In this document: one piece after another, positions 34,744-47,800 of the stretch | Layout of the letters: each line of letters begins with the position of its first letter | Numbering within the stretch: position 1 is the first letter of the stretch | NCBI GenBank assembly: GCA_947044365.1 | Contig: OX345637.1 | Span: 9,671,076-9,735,075, forward strand | From: Petrosia ficiformis | Lineage: Eukaryota > Porifera > Demospongiae > Haplosclerida > Petrosiidae | Direction: 5' to 3' | DNA length: 64,000 nucleotides | The notes under the pieces: generated by a model | Told to the model about the DNA's origin: nothing | Database searches by the model: none | The model's input: the letters and a program-made list of their open reading frames with translations, nothing else | Program-made: the position numbers and the translations under genes

Positions 34744-35032
34744 TATACTATGTTACCATGGCAACTGTTTGATGTGGTTAGGTGTATAATATACACCTCA
34801 TCAAAACTTCTATTGTTAAATCATAGTATATACACCATGTCAGATACAGTGATACACCACTGTATACCACCTGCTAGTGTTCAGAAGTTTATGTGGATAT
34901 ACTCAAGGGCCTATATACCAACTAATCATGGTTTATATAAAACATCCCATGATCTAATTAACAATAGAATTGTTGATGACCTATATACATGCACCTAACC
35001 ACATCAAACTGTTGCCATGGTAGCATAGTATA
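34744..35032. mobile_element. MITE with TATACTATG.TACCATGGCAAC ends
   Basis: About 40-bp inverted ends (TACCATGGCAACTGTTTGAT... and ...ATCAAACTGTTGCCATGGTA). ~289 bp, non-coding. Single arms of the same family lie at about 4210, 8740 and 44255. Confidence 0.8.
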
Positions 35033-36376
35033 ATTGTAGTGCTACTGATATGCTGCATGTGTATAAACACAAAAAATAATTCACTGAGCTTGAAGCATAA
35101 AATGCTTCCCATAGCTTATAGTTTCCCTTTTTATAACATATAACTATAACAAAAACAGTACTGAGGTTGAAGCTAATGTGTGATTTACACACTAAGGGAC
35201 ACATACCAATCAATTTTGTGAGTATGAACATTAGTCAAACTGGAAGGTTAATAATAATGTATAATTAATTTAGTGACCTGATATATACCATTGGTCAATA
35301 CAAACATACATTTGTAACCTAGTATAAATAAATAGTTAATGGAAAGCAAGTGGGCAATAATGTAAAAATATAGTGAAGCTGGAGCTGAAGAAGTGAAGCC
35401 AGTCAATATTTTCAGGAAAGAGTACATGTATAAATAAGTATAATTATATCCCAGGTTTCTCACTAACTACGTGTATAATTATAATTATAATTATATATAC
35501 ATGTAAGTACTTTTTTGTGGAAATGTATATGTATATGTAAGAGTATTGGTACTGGTGAATTTATTATAATAAAACTACAGAAATCATTTAACTAAAGGAG
35601 GGAGGGTAGGAGGAGGAAAATTCAAGTTGTGAGTTGCATTTTCTGTTTGAAAAATTGAAACGCTAGTTCACTTTTATTTCCTAAGGGAGCTCCAGTTATC
35701 CAGTATTGTGTAAAGTAACTCTTTCCTGTCTGTATGTGAACTATCCTACTATAAATTCCTTCGCTTGCATCAATTCACAGAAATGATAATGTTTAACAAT
35801 TTTGACACTTCCCCTCTTACTAATTATGTTGTATATATTGTAAATAAGAGCAATACACTGCAAGGTTGCATGCATGACATCTAATGTAACATATCAGTTC
35901 TATTGTCAAGACCCATACTGTATAATGCACTAGCTTATTATAATTGCTTTAGGGTACATGTATAAAATTATGCAAATCAGAAAACCATGTTTACTAAACT
36001 GTCAAATCTAGTGTATTGATATACCACAATAGCCAATATTGTCTCACAATGTTGAATGAAAATATCAATATTTCGGCGAAAATATATCAATATTATTTGC
36101 CAGTATCAATAACAATCTAACCTTTTACAATATAGGAGAGATCAGTTATCCAAGATACATAAAAATTTGAAATTAAACAGTTTTCTTTATCCATTTCATA
36201 AATGGAGATTAACACAACAATTAATGTCACTATTAGTGGGGATATATGAAATAAACTACACATGTAACTACTACTTGGGACATGTACATGTATGTGTATT
36301 TATCAAAATACAAATGTATATACACCCCATGTACATGCATATCAACACTTAGACAGTAAGAAAAAGTCCCCACAGT
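35033..36376. other. Intergenic, nothing coding recognised
   Basis: AT-rich with short frames that lack domain or splice support. From ~36100 it matches 8990-9240 and 44500-44780, which are family B 3' flanks. Confidence 0.4.
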
Positions 36377-36676
36377 TTAATACTTTGGTGTTTCAACCAT
36401 CTCGATGTTCTCTGGTTTTGTATCTAGCTCAGGACTATTGGGTTTTCCATTGTTATTATTAGTTTTATTGACATCTATAACAAAACAGAGACAGATACAA
36501 AATAAATAAAGTTTCACAACTAAACACAAACATCTGTACCTTTGAGACATTTCACAATGTAAATAAGCTGACCAATGCTCAAAATAGTCAGTCCACCCGT
36601 AGTACTACCAAATATTGATGCAATTGCCATGAGACATTCTCTATCACAAGAATAATCAACTGGATCATCACTTGTA
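36377..36676 (-). pseudogene. B2: isolated TM and tail exons of family B
   Basis: Tail exon 36377-36474 (KPNSPELDTKPENIEMVETPKY, one repeat unit fewer than B1) and TM exon from 36540 to about 36676 (DDPVDYSCDRECLM, then GGLTILSIGQLIYIV). The TM exon's acceptor region is altered relative to B1 and B3 by a small deletion. No FN3 or Ig exon lies upstream. A stub of the signal exon with its ATG is at 39698-39700, next to the A3 promoter, and the coding sequence beyond its first codons is lost. Non-functional. Confidence 0.7.
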
Positions 36677-37319
36677 GGAAATATAATAACTGAAAGAAAA
36701 GATAAGAGAGAAGTGAATTGTGCAACAGACATATTAACTACACGTGTGTTTAATCCATTGTTCTTTTGTGTTATGTTTGTGACAATCATTTTTTATTTAC
36801 TGTTGTGAGTGTTACAAATTTGTGGCCTCCAAACACTAAGGGTTAAAGTTCGAATTAATGTGTTCGTGGATAAGGTATTTCATAAACAGCCTTTCAGATC
36901 AGGATTCTAACTTACAAGCACATATCGTCTACTCTGCTGGAGAGAAAAATTTCTAAGAATCCATAGATATCTTATTACTCGCAGTAAGGCAGCCATCAGA
37001 CAAAACTGTTGGAAAGTTCTATAGTCAATGAAAATGCCCACAATTTAATTAACATTGTCATGCCCCTCATGAATAATTAATTGTATGCCATTGAAGGTAC
37101 GTGTGAACCAGAAATTTCCCAGATGGCGAGATAAGCTCTGTGATGTTTGATACCAATACCAAAATACTTGATACTTCGATTCCAGTCCCGGAGTTGCCGG
37201 GACTGAGTATGAACATTGCAATCGAATCAATTCGCTACCAGAAGCCACACCCAATTAACTAGGATAACTACTAATATTTATTAATTACATATAATCTTCA
37301 AACAGTTGCAATTTTAAAC

Positions 37320-37592
37320 TTGCAAAGTAGTTCAGCTGTTCTTGGTGTTCTGAGTGGAGATATAGTCTTGACCAAACGTGTTAGAAGTTCTGTGTGGAAC
37401 TTCTTTGAAAAGGATGATGATCCTAACTATGCTATGTGCTTGGTCAGTGGATGCAAAACAAAAATTAAACAATCTTGTGGAAATACCAGTAATTTATTGA
37501 AGCACCTGAAGGCACAACACATAAAGGAACATCAAGAGTGTATGGAAGAAACCAAGGCTACAACTGAAAAACCAAAAAAAAAAAGAAACTGA
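37320..37592 (+). pseudogene. hAT-type BED zinc finger fragment
   Basis: A 90-codon open stretch contains a BED-type finger: W in SVWNFFEK, C-x4-C in CLVSGCKTKIKQ, and HLKAQH for the two histidines, followed by a Lys-rich end and a stop. No transposase core follows. A near-identical copy is at 60549-60818, within a larger duplicated block. It is probably the 5' remnant of a hAT transposase gene. Confidence 0.75.
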
Positions 37593-38513
37593 CACCATTC
37601 TCTTTTTAAACCACAACATGAAACTACCGGGGTATTATCCGAACAATCATAACATGTCACATAGTATTTTGCTGCACTGTTACTCCACTAGTAGTTGTTT
37701 TCACCAAGTTGTGTTCATGTATTATTGCATATTGGCAAACAATCCCTGAATAAATAAAACCCTCCATGTGTAATATTACTTTGCCATGTACCCACAAGGG
37801 TTATGTCGTGACAGCGTCATTTCATAAATTGATATGGTGATTTGAAACCTGTCAATTTGATACTCAGTCAAGAGCATAGCCAGACCCAGACCTAGCTTGT
37901 GCATATCCTGGGATAACCCTAGGACGACATCCTCCACAGGGCTACTACACATACCTGTTTGAAAAGCTTATAAAACTTGATTTATGATCTGCATTTTCAT
38001 ATAGAAATTACTAAGACATTAGGCTTCCGAATCTGAATTATACTCCAAGGATGACACTGGAGACATTTGATCGTGACCATCAACATACTTGATGATATTT
38101 ATTGATTTTATAATTATAAGCTTTAACTAAAAAAAAAAATCAATTCACTTACCTTTTTATATTTGGTATATAGTTGTTAAAAAGTGTAAGCAAACTATAA
38201 AAACGCAGGGAAGCCATAAAACATGTCTAAACAAACTTTGACCAAGATTGTACTTAATTAATAATCAATCACACCCATTATAAATAATTAATCATTAATC
38301 AGGTAGAGGTGGGCGGTATACCAGTATTTAGATAAAATTCTACATTTTTCCTGTACAGCGGTATGGTATCACAAACGTTTGAATACCGAAATATCAAAAT
38401 ACACAACTAATTAAATAATTTATGTGCCCTGCACATACGTTTGAGCACATGGCCAGCTGAAATAGTGTTTGTTTGACTTTTCTAGGTAGCTATTGAGAGT
38501 GGTAGACAATATT

Positions 38514-39068
38514 CAGACATGGGTTCAAGTACATTGGTACTTAAGTACAATAAGTACAGCCCATTGGAGTACTTGCACTTATACTTAAGTCCTTTATTGT
38601 TTAAAACACTTAGGTCAGTACTTCAAAGTACTTAATGTACTTACAGTATTACATTTAAGTACATTCAAAGTATTTCCAAGTACATCATTGTTTGCATGTG
38701 TATTAAAACTTGTTTCTGTATACTACCAGAGTTTTTTTTCCGTGCCATCCCTACATAGAGAGTACTACCGTACTCTCTGATTATTAGAAAGGTAACTGAA
38801 GTATAGACTAAAAGAGGTCATGCATGCAAGCTAACTAAAACGTAAATTGCCATGTGCTTGATTAGTGGCTAGCCATTTTTCAGTATTGAACTGATGGCAA
38901 GTGGCTCATCTAAGACTCCAACAGTGTTAAAGCACTATGAAGTACCTAAGTACCCAGTGGGGATTTTAAAGTAAAGTGTAAATAAATATTCACCTAAGGA
39001 AATCACTGGATCATGCAAGTAGTTCTTAAGTATAGCACTATTTAGTACTTTCAAATGTACCATGCCTG
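38514..39068. mobile_element. AAGTAC-rich non-autonomous element (copy 2)
   Basis: Runs from CAGACATGGGTTCAAGTAC to GTACCATGCCTG, with about twenty AAGTAC/GTACTT words on both strands near the ends. Related copies: 29980-30163 (partial), 52309-53655 and 61746-62300. Confidence 0.65.
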
Positions 39069-39700
39069 GACTAGACATCTATTCTTCAACAGAAGATGCT
39101 ACATTATACATGTATATTTGTGTGTTAATGAGTGTTACTGTTGTTGCTTTGATATAATGATGTTTTGTTGACCTTATACTACAGTATGTCAAAAACGTTA
39201 GTTTTACATATACATCTAGTATTCTAGCAGTCTGAACAAGATGTTTATTGTGTTTCAAGCACTGTTTCATGCCTACAAAGTGTTTGTGGGTGTGACCAAT
39301 TGTGTAACATGTGGTTAGTCGGTATTTACATGTAGTTATTATGTTCTATATTAAAATACTGCGGTACCATATTTGAAAATACCACCAACCCAGACTTTTT
39401 GATACTTTTTGAAGTATGATCCAAATTGGTTCAACAATGGTTAGTGTGCGCGTACTAACTCTATGCATAACTACATTTAATAACACTTGTTGAGTCCCTG
39501 AATATTCTTTAATTATTATTTCTAACACCTTATAACATCGTATTTTCATTATTTTCTCTCGCTCTCTTTCCTCCAGATAGGGTTCACAAAATTAATATTC
39601 TACTTGTTGCAGATTGGAAATACATCTTGAGCCAATTAACAAATATTTAATGCTCTTAGTGACAACATAATCATAATAACGCACCACGAAAACCTTCCAT

Positions 39701-39785
39701 CCTTCTCCCAAAATCTCGTGATCGTCTTGGCAAACCACACCCAATTAATGTATAAAGCTAAAGAATGTGTATTGGACCAAGTACT
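39701..39785. promoter_or_regulatory. Divergent promoter region, A3/B2
   Basis: 85 bp between the remnant B2 ATG (39698-39700, minus) and the A3 ATG (39786). It contains CTCGTGATCGTCTTGGCAAA, CCACACCCAATTAATGTATA and a TATAAA-like TGTATAAAG. It is almost identical to 54807-54890 and 63564-63633. Confidence 0.6.
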
Positions 39786-41593
39786 ATGTTGAGGATGCAG
39801 TATTTGGAGCTCATTCTAATTCTAATTGGTTTTCTTGTTATTGGCAAGTCACATGTATATATATAATTATTATTATGATGATGTACATAATTATAATTAA
39901 GAGTTGTACTTATGTAGGGTTATATGGAAGTTGTTTAGGGTCCCTCTAGTTTGAGTTAGTACCATCTTGACCTTGTCGACATGATTTTTGGGTTTTGACA
40001 TCACTAAATCTTTTATTTTTATTGAAAATGTTATTCTTGTAATATATTAGGTGATTGTGCAGTTGATCTTCAGTGTACTGAAGTTTGTTTACAAGATGTG
40101 GCTAAATATAGTTGTATAATTGATGGTATAATTGATGATACAATTGATGATACTACTCTTAGATGGAGTGTTCCAAATCTAAATGACTTGGAAGGATTAC
40201 CTCATATTCTAGATATTACTACATTTCAACAACAACTATCAGATCCAACAAATACATTTACTGTAGTATTAACTGATGCTAGTAATAATGATCAGTTAAA
40301 TTCTACATTATCATTTATAACTACTAATCAACTCAATAATAAACAGATCAAATGTAGAGATGGAAGTAATATTAGTACTGAAAGAACATGTAGTATAATG
40401 ATACTAGGTAAGTGAGGCTGAATGTACTAATTATAGTATTTATATATAGTTCCCATTATAGGAACACTATCTGTCCCTTTGAATATCAGTGTCACAGCCA
40501 TTGGTCCTAATACAGTGGTAGTATCATGGTCTCCTCCTCTTGATTCCAGTCAATGTATTCATCATTATATTGTTAGTATAGACAATGGAAATAATAAGAA
40601 CACTAATTCTACAACACTTGTTATTGACCAGTTAATACAAGGAATGAATTATTCATTTAGTGTAACAGGAGTTGATAATGCAGGAAGAACTGGAGAAGAA
40701 AGTGAAACAGCAAGAATTACTCTAGATGGTAAGTGAATATAATATCATGTGATATTTATTCCTGGATTTATTATAGTTCCAGAATCTGTAATGGGTCTGA
40801 ATTTCAAACTGACTGATGAATCATTAAACATAACATGGAATGTTAGTTTATTTATACATAATTATATATAAATTATAATTATTATACTTATTTTATATGC
40901 TATTCAATCCAGGCACCATCATATTCACTTAGACCTCCAGTAATTGATTATCATGTGTATCACAATATCACATCATCTGATGGATCTCTAGTACATAATG
41001 TCACTAATAACATGACACACATCACATTCAATAGTGTGTCCAAAGGTAGTCAATATATTGTGAATGTGACTGCTGAGAATATTATAGGAATAGGAGAAGA
41101 GTCTTTGATTAATGGTATGGAATGTAGTAACTATTACTAATAATTTAAGGATTATTTCTATAGTTTATATTCCCATATCAAGTACATCAACTATTAGCTC
41201 ATGTGAGGAATTGTGTTTATCATTCATTACTTCCTTTTGTTTGACAGTATCAAGTCGCACTAACATTGTAACAGATAAGATTAGTTTTGTTACTTCCACA
41301 TTATCGAGTTCCACTAACACTGCAACAGGCAAGATTAGTTAATTTTATTTTAATTGTGTCATAATTATACACAGTATTTTCTAGATGTATTAACACAGTT
41401 GACAACTACTTTTTTTTCTACCACCCAGTCAGAGAGCATTCAAAATTCATTTAGTATGTTACAAGTTTTATGAATGATGATATATAATTATTGTTTTTTT
41501 TAAAGCTACCAGTAAAACACCCAGTCAAATAACCTCTGTCAAGGACATTTCAAGTACATATGTGCATACATAGTACATATATATCTATATAAT

Positions 41594-41624
<31 letters not shown>

Positions 41625-42954
41625 CATTCATACACACACAAAAGTACACATTTTACACATACTTGCAATGTTAACATACATGTATATTTAAACACCTGGG
41701 CATATGTGGCATCTGAAAATTGTCTCGTAGCTCGGTGTGAGCCTACTCAGTTTAGTTTTAGAATTTGTGTAAAGAGTACTGAAAGAGAGCTACAGTGTCC
41801 AGGCATTTCTTTAAGTATACACGGTACATATAATATTACTCTTAGTGTTGTTTTAGTTTGACAATACCAACCACATTTAGTTATAGTTATAGTTTAAAAT
41901 TAAAAGGGTTTTAGTTTTAGGTAACTAACTAAAAGTGTCCATTATTGGCCAATTTTCATTTTAGTTAATTACAACAGACTTGTAATTTAGTTATAAGTCA
42001 CAATGCTTTACTACAAGGGGTTTTAGTATTAATTTTGAATACATATTAATTACTGTTGTTTTTAGTATGGCTATAGTGACCACTTTGGTTATAGTTGTAA
42101 TTTGCCTGACTTTTAGTTTAGTTATAGTTTAATTGTATATTAGACCTACTAAAAATAGCTTTAGTGCCCATTTTCCAATTTTAATTTGATAAGTCAGAAT
42201 GGCTAACAAAAAGGGGTTTTGGTTATAATTATCTGAAATAACACTAATATAATTATACACATGTACATCATTAATATCATACATACATGTACATATAAAT
42301 TATATGACTCTACAAATTACATATATAATTAATTTGATATACACATAATAATATTATACATACATATATAAATACATACATAATATGGACAGACAGATGT
42401 ATATGTAGATTGCACACACACACACACACACACATGCATACATAGACTTTTGTTGTACTAAATGTCATCTATATATGCATATGGAGTTGCTAATGTACAC
42501 AAATAATGAAGTATTATGCAGTGTTATTTATTTCAAAGTTTGGTCTTGTTTGCTAGTATATTATTTAACACACAAAAATCATTTTCAATCATTAAAAATT
42601 AATTTTAGCTGTACTACAATCATCATGTGCTGTATCATCAAAATCCTCTACATCAATAGTCCCTGGTCAGTTATAAAATAAAATAGCTCAACTTCCTCAT
42701 TATCATATAATTATTACTCAGGTGTGGCAGTACCTGTTGCTGTAATATCATCACTAATATCAGGAATTATTACATTTCTAATTACATTTATTGTAATGAA
42801 AAAAAGAGACAGCAAACATTCAACAGTGTCTGGTAATATTCAGTTACAATCACCTGGAGGAGGTCCAGTTTATGATACACCACAATGGAATATAAATCAA
42901 GACAATGAAGTACATGTAGAAACTAATAAAGCATATGGACAAATCAAGTTATGA
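39786..42954 (+). CDS. A3: Ig-like/FN3 single-pass membrane receptor-like protein
   Basis: Intact model of about 475 codons. Exons: 39786-39843 (MLRMQYLELILILIGFLVIG; GC donor), 40051-40407 (Ig-like), 40462-40728 (FN3-1), 40777-40841 and 40913-41114 (FN3-2), 41164-41202, 41248-41328 (GC donor), 41385-41453, 42609-42665 and 42722-42954 (TM ISSLISGIITFLITFIVM, then KKR, then VYDTPQWN and AYGQIKL). All phases agree. Between the first Ig cysteine and the tryptophan it has three IIDD-type units (CIIDGIIDDTIDDTTLRW), against one in A1 and A4. Stalk exon 41248-41328 reads through what are two mini-exons elsewhere. The 60-nt stalk exon near 41506 lacks its donor, as in A1. Head-to-head with the B2 remnant. 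Confidence 0.82.
41870..42245. repeat. TTAGTTA-rich repeat, A3 intron copy
   Basis: Shorter homologue of 5230-5690 in the equivalent intron. Confidence 0.6.
42415..42434. repeat. (CA)n microsatellite
   Basis: ACACACAC run in an A3 intron, next to ATACATAC repeats. Confidence 0.85.
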
Positions 42955-44787
42955 CATTGTGATGATAACTGTAATAGAAAATATTTCAGGTAGACATTAT
43001 TGTGATTGAAGATCAAATGACAGGATCCTCTTCATGACATATAAAAATCCAAATTATAATTATGCATGTATATTCATATTCATACATAAAGCAATTTTTT
43101 CAGTTTATAAAGTAAGTATTTCAAAACACCTAGTACTATTAATAATGTACAGTATACAGATAACTATATTACTAATAAACATACATACTAAAGTCATGTC
43201 ACATTATATAAACATAAATATTGCTATTCATTGAAAAGAAAAACTTTACATTTCATATAGCTATATACTGATAATGTTGATGTTTTCTGAGTACCATAAT
43301 TTCTTTGTTTGTAATAATTAAAATCATGTACACTAAAATTAATGCATGATTTATCTTAAGCTTGCCAATACTTTTTGTAATACATCAGCTACATAATTGG
43401 CACATTTTATGGTATAATAATGAGTGTGACTATAACATAGAAACACAGAACTGTCTAATAACCTCATATTATGGGTGTGGTAAAAGAATGTCATTAATGA
43501 TCCCAGGAAATGGACCCATAATGACACAAGAAGAGTCTGGAAATAAAAGAGCAAGATAACTCTAATCAAGGTTTCATCCAGAAATCTTTGTAAGGGGGGG
43601 AAAGGGGGGGCAAAATTAGAGTTTTGAAAATGAGGTGGCATGTAGGGGGGGTCTGGGGGCATGCTCCGCCAGAAAATGTTGGAATTTCAGACACCCAGAG
43701 AGTGCTCCTGGTGCATTTTCTGACCTCTAAGAGCACTTCTGTGTATGCATATAACAGTCAGTGCATGCATGACTATGCTAAAACTTTAAGATAGACTGCC
43801 TAAATTAAAACCTTTTTAATTTGCACGGAAACTGCTGTTAGTACATCATTAAGTGTATGTTACTTGTGTCTTGAATTGGAATTTGCCCATGGATATTGTC
43901 ACACAAGGAAGTTAAACATGCATGGCTAGCCCAACTTCCAAGGGGGGGGCAAATACCCCCCTCCCCCCTAAATAAAACCCTGTAGAGGGTGGTTGGTATT
44001 GGGAGGAGAAGGAGGAGGAGCATTACTAGTATAATTTACCTAGACCCTATAGTTTGGTGAATTAAGAATGGTACAATTTACAGCAACTAAACAGGCGTGG
44101 TTTCTGTTCTGTGCATATTCCATTTTCAATTCCGTTCCATGTTTTAGAACTTCAAATTGATTGATAATCGATTAAACTCAACAGAAGTAATTAGGCCAAT
44201 TAAGTCAACTAATGCAGGAAACTACTCCCATTTGATGATCAAAAAAGGCTATACTATGCTACCATGGCAACTGTTTGATGTGGCTAGGTGTATATTATGC
44301 ATGTACACCTCTTCAAAACTTCTATTGTTAAATCATAGTATATACACCATGTCAGATACACCACTGTATACCACCTGCTAGTATTCAGAAGTTTATGTGG
44401 ATATACCCAAGGACCTATATACCAACTAATCATGGTTTATATAAAACAATATGATTTAATTAACAATATTTCAATTATATAGATATGTATCGCACATCAC
44501 TAGTATCAAAAACAATCTAACCCTTTATAATGTAGGAGAGATCAGTTATCCAAGATACATAAAAATTTGAAATTAAACAGTTTTCTTTATTCATTTCAAA
44601 AATGGAGATTAACACAACAATTAATGTCACTATTAGTGGGGATATATAAATCTTAAGAAAAAAACTACACATGTAACTACTACTTGGGATAATATTACCT
44701 AAATACATGTACATGTATGTGTATTTATCAAAATACAAATGTATATATCAAAGTCCCCACAGTTTAATACTTTGGTTTTGTATCCAT
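42955..44787. other. Convergent A3/B3 3' intergenic region
   Basis: Duplicate of 7414-9238 (G-rich/C-rich tract at 43590-43650 and 43940-43970, one MITE arm near 44255). The open frames here are not shared between copies. Confidence 0.5.
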
Positions 44788-44830
44788 CTCAATGTCCTGT
44801 GGTAATGATACATTACCACAGGACATTGAG
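44788..44830. repeat. Palindromic junction replacing the B3 tail exon
   Basis: Arms 44788-44807 and 44811-44830 are perfect 20-bp reverse complements (CTCAATGTCCTGTGGTAATG) with the spacer ATA. The left arm matches the B1 tail exon (9264 onward). The right flank continues in the TM exon (AATGTAAATAAGCTGACC). About 185 bp present in B1 between these points is missing. Confidence 0.9.
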
Positions 44831-47800
44831 AATGTAAATAAGCTGACCAATGATCAAAATAGTCAGTCCACCCATAGTACTACCAAATGTTATTGAAATT
44901 GCCATGAGACACCCTCTATCACAAGAATATTCAACTGGATCATCATTTGCATCATTACGATCTATAATAACTCTGTATAGGGGAAAAGTGAATTGTGTAA
45001 CATGAGTGTTACAAATTTGTGGCCTCCAAACACTAAGGGTTAAAGTCCGAATCAATGTGTTCGTGGATAAGGCATTTCATAGACAGCCTTTCTAATCAGG
45101 ATTCTAAATTACAAGCACATATAATGTACTCCACTGGAGAGAAAAATTTCTAAGAATCCTTAGATAGATATCTTATTACTCGCAGTAAGGCAGCCATCAG
45201 ACAAAACTGTTGGAAAGCTCTATAGTCAATGAAAATGCCTACGATTTAATATTGTCAAGACCTTCATGAATAATTAATTGTATCATCGAGGCTGTTTGTG
45301 AACCAGAAATTTCTCAGATAGTGAGATCAGCTCTATATTTACATTTGGATGATACAATAAACATGAAAGCTAATGCAAATTTGAAAAACTGTCTGATTCA
45401 CAACTGTAATATAATGTACATGTAACTCTCTGAATGATGATATAAACTACTGAATACAAAAGATGATGACATACATTTTATAAACAACTGTTTAACTACG
45501 TATAGTTCATAATGATCATAAATACATTATTCCCTAAAACAATAACTTGAAATTCGTTGGCATTCAATTGACAATTCAGTGATAATGATAAATTTATATT
45601 TGTGTAGAAGTTCGTGTGTGGTCAGGGCAAACCTTTTGGGCTGGCTATGGTACTGCTTCTGACTCAAGAGAATTATTGCACACCCTTTCAATTAAATGTG
45701 CATGCATTTTTAAACAAGATATATGGATCGAGAAAAAGTATCCCTATGATTGCTTTGTGGGTCATAAATAGTAAAAATGGCTGACTTTCTTGTACATGTA
45801 TGTTCAAACACAGGTAATAAAAGAATCTGTAACAAAGGTGTGAAGCATCCTGTACCAGCCTTCTTTCATCATCTGGGACCATGATTCATTACACAAGTGA
45901 ATATATTACACCTACCACAATCATCATTAATCTCTTCATCCATACTAGAGGTATTAGTGATTTACCAAATGCATCCATAGCTTCCAAATTCACACGCACT
46001 GTAGAATTTGGTGGTATATCCACAATACAATAAGAAGTGCCTTCAGTAATGAAACTGGCAATATCTTCTCCATTAATAGTAGGAGAATATCCCAGCAGGA
46101 CAAGAATTCTACAACAAATGATAACTGTTAAATCTGAGTCAATAGTATTTCTTCATATACATGTATGTACATGTACATTACGATGCTTATAGTGACGCTT
46201 AAGTATAAGTATATAATTGGTTTTTTTGATGAAAGAACTTCATTAGTTGTGGTGATTTCTTAATGCAAAAATAAATTTATGTTAACAACACTCTATTTCA
46301 TGGTAAGACATGTTGTGTACTTTTTCAGGTACTTGATTAACAAATCTACAACTATAGATATGATTACCTAGCTATATGAAAGTTATAGCACCTGTGTACC
46401 ATGTAAACTATAAAAAAAACACACTAAAAAAAAAACAACAAAGTACTATACCAAAAATGAGATTGTTACCAAACACTTCATGAGATACTCACACATCTTC
46501 TAATACGTGGATCTGTAACAATAATTTAAATGCAAACTACTGTGTACATTTACACATGTAAATCTTGATCAGCTTAAAACATTAACCACCATTTAAATTT
46601 TTGCATTTTATAGATTACTCAGCAAACTTTATACATCATGCAGTGAAGTGTGAGAAAATAGCGGTATCAATGTTTTTAGAAATATTTTACATGACACGCA
46701 ATTTCACTTCAGCCTGTTTGAAACAAAGATGAAGATAAATTTCATTATTTTGTAGGCTCCTGTTTTTTAAACATGTACTATGAAACTAGGAATGTACAAT
46801 AATATGTACAGAAAAATGAAGCAATTTCTCATTCTTATTTACATATATGTACATGTACATGTATACCTGGTACCGTTAGCATTACAAGAATTAGTTACAG
46901 TTTTAGGTAAAGGAGTTTGTAATGGCTCAATCCACTGAGCCATTATAACCTCCTTTACCTAAAACTGTAATGCTAATAATACATGATGTAAAATACATAG
47001 TTACAATGACTAACAGACACTGTTTCTACTAGCACTGGATGTGCCCAGTACAAACTCAAACTGTAGCTGCACTGAGCATTACAAGTAGAAACAGTTTAAA
47101 GGACTACTTAGGATGGACAAAAAATTCTTCGATGGTTACTAACAGGTACACTGGACCAAACACTAAGTTATGAATTATATTGCAAGAGTGTCCTACATTA
47201 TCATCAGAGAGTGCAGCACGGAAAAAAATGGCCACCCATACATTTCAATTGCAAGTGATGACCTGAAATCTCTGGTAATATATACAGATAGGTTTTTAAT
47301 ACACACATAACCTGATCATATCTAGTGTTTTTATGACTACAAAACATCTTCTAGATAGCCAAAGACTGTCGTTATGGTAGAGAACCGGCGAGTGGCAAAA
47401 CTGGCAAAATTATTATTAATAATAACAAACATTTCCAATAAAATGACAGAAGATGTAGGGATGTCAAAACCCCAAAAGCATGCAAACAAGGTTGGGAAGC
47501 TAACATATAACCCAAAATCACTTCCATATAACCCTACATATGTACAGCTCTTTGTATTTTGTTTTATAGCAGTGTAAGTACTTATGTAGGGTTACATGGA
47601 AGTGACATTTTCCTCAATGTGTTTATATGCTTGCAATATGTTGATAAAGGCATGGCACAAATAATTAAAATGGTGTTCTAGGTAAAACAGTTGCATGAGG
47701 AAGCTGTTGAGAGTGAGGTATTGTATTGAAAACAGAAACCAAGACTAGGAATTTAACAGGTTAGCTGATACTGAAGGTCTCGTGTCTAAAATGTAGCTTT

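Noticed and set aside
37045..37254. Minus frame near the BED fragment as a gene
   Set aside because: No domain or splice context, and the copy at 60169-60483 differs by indels that change frame.
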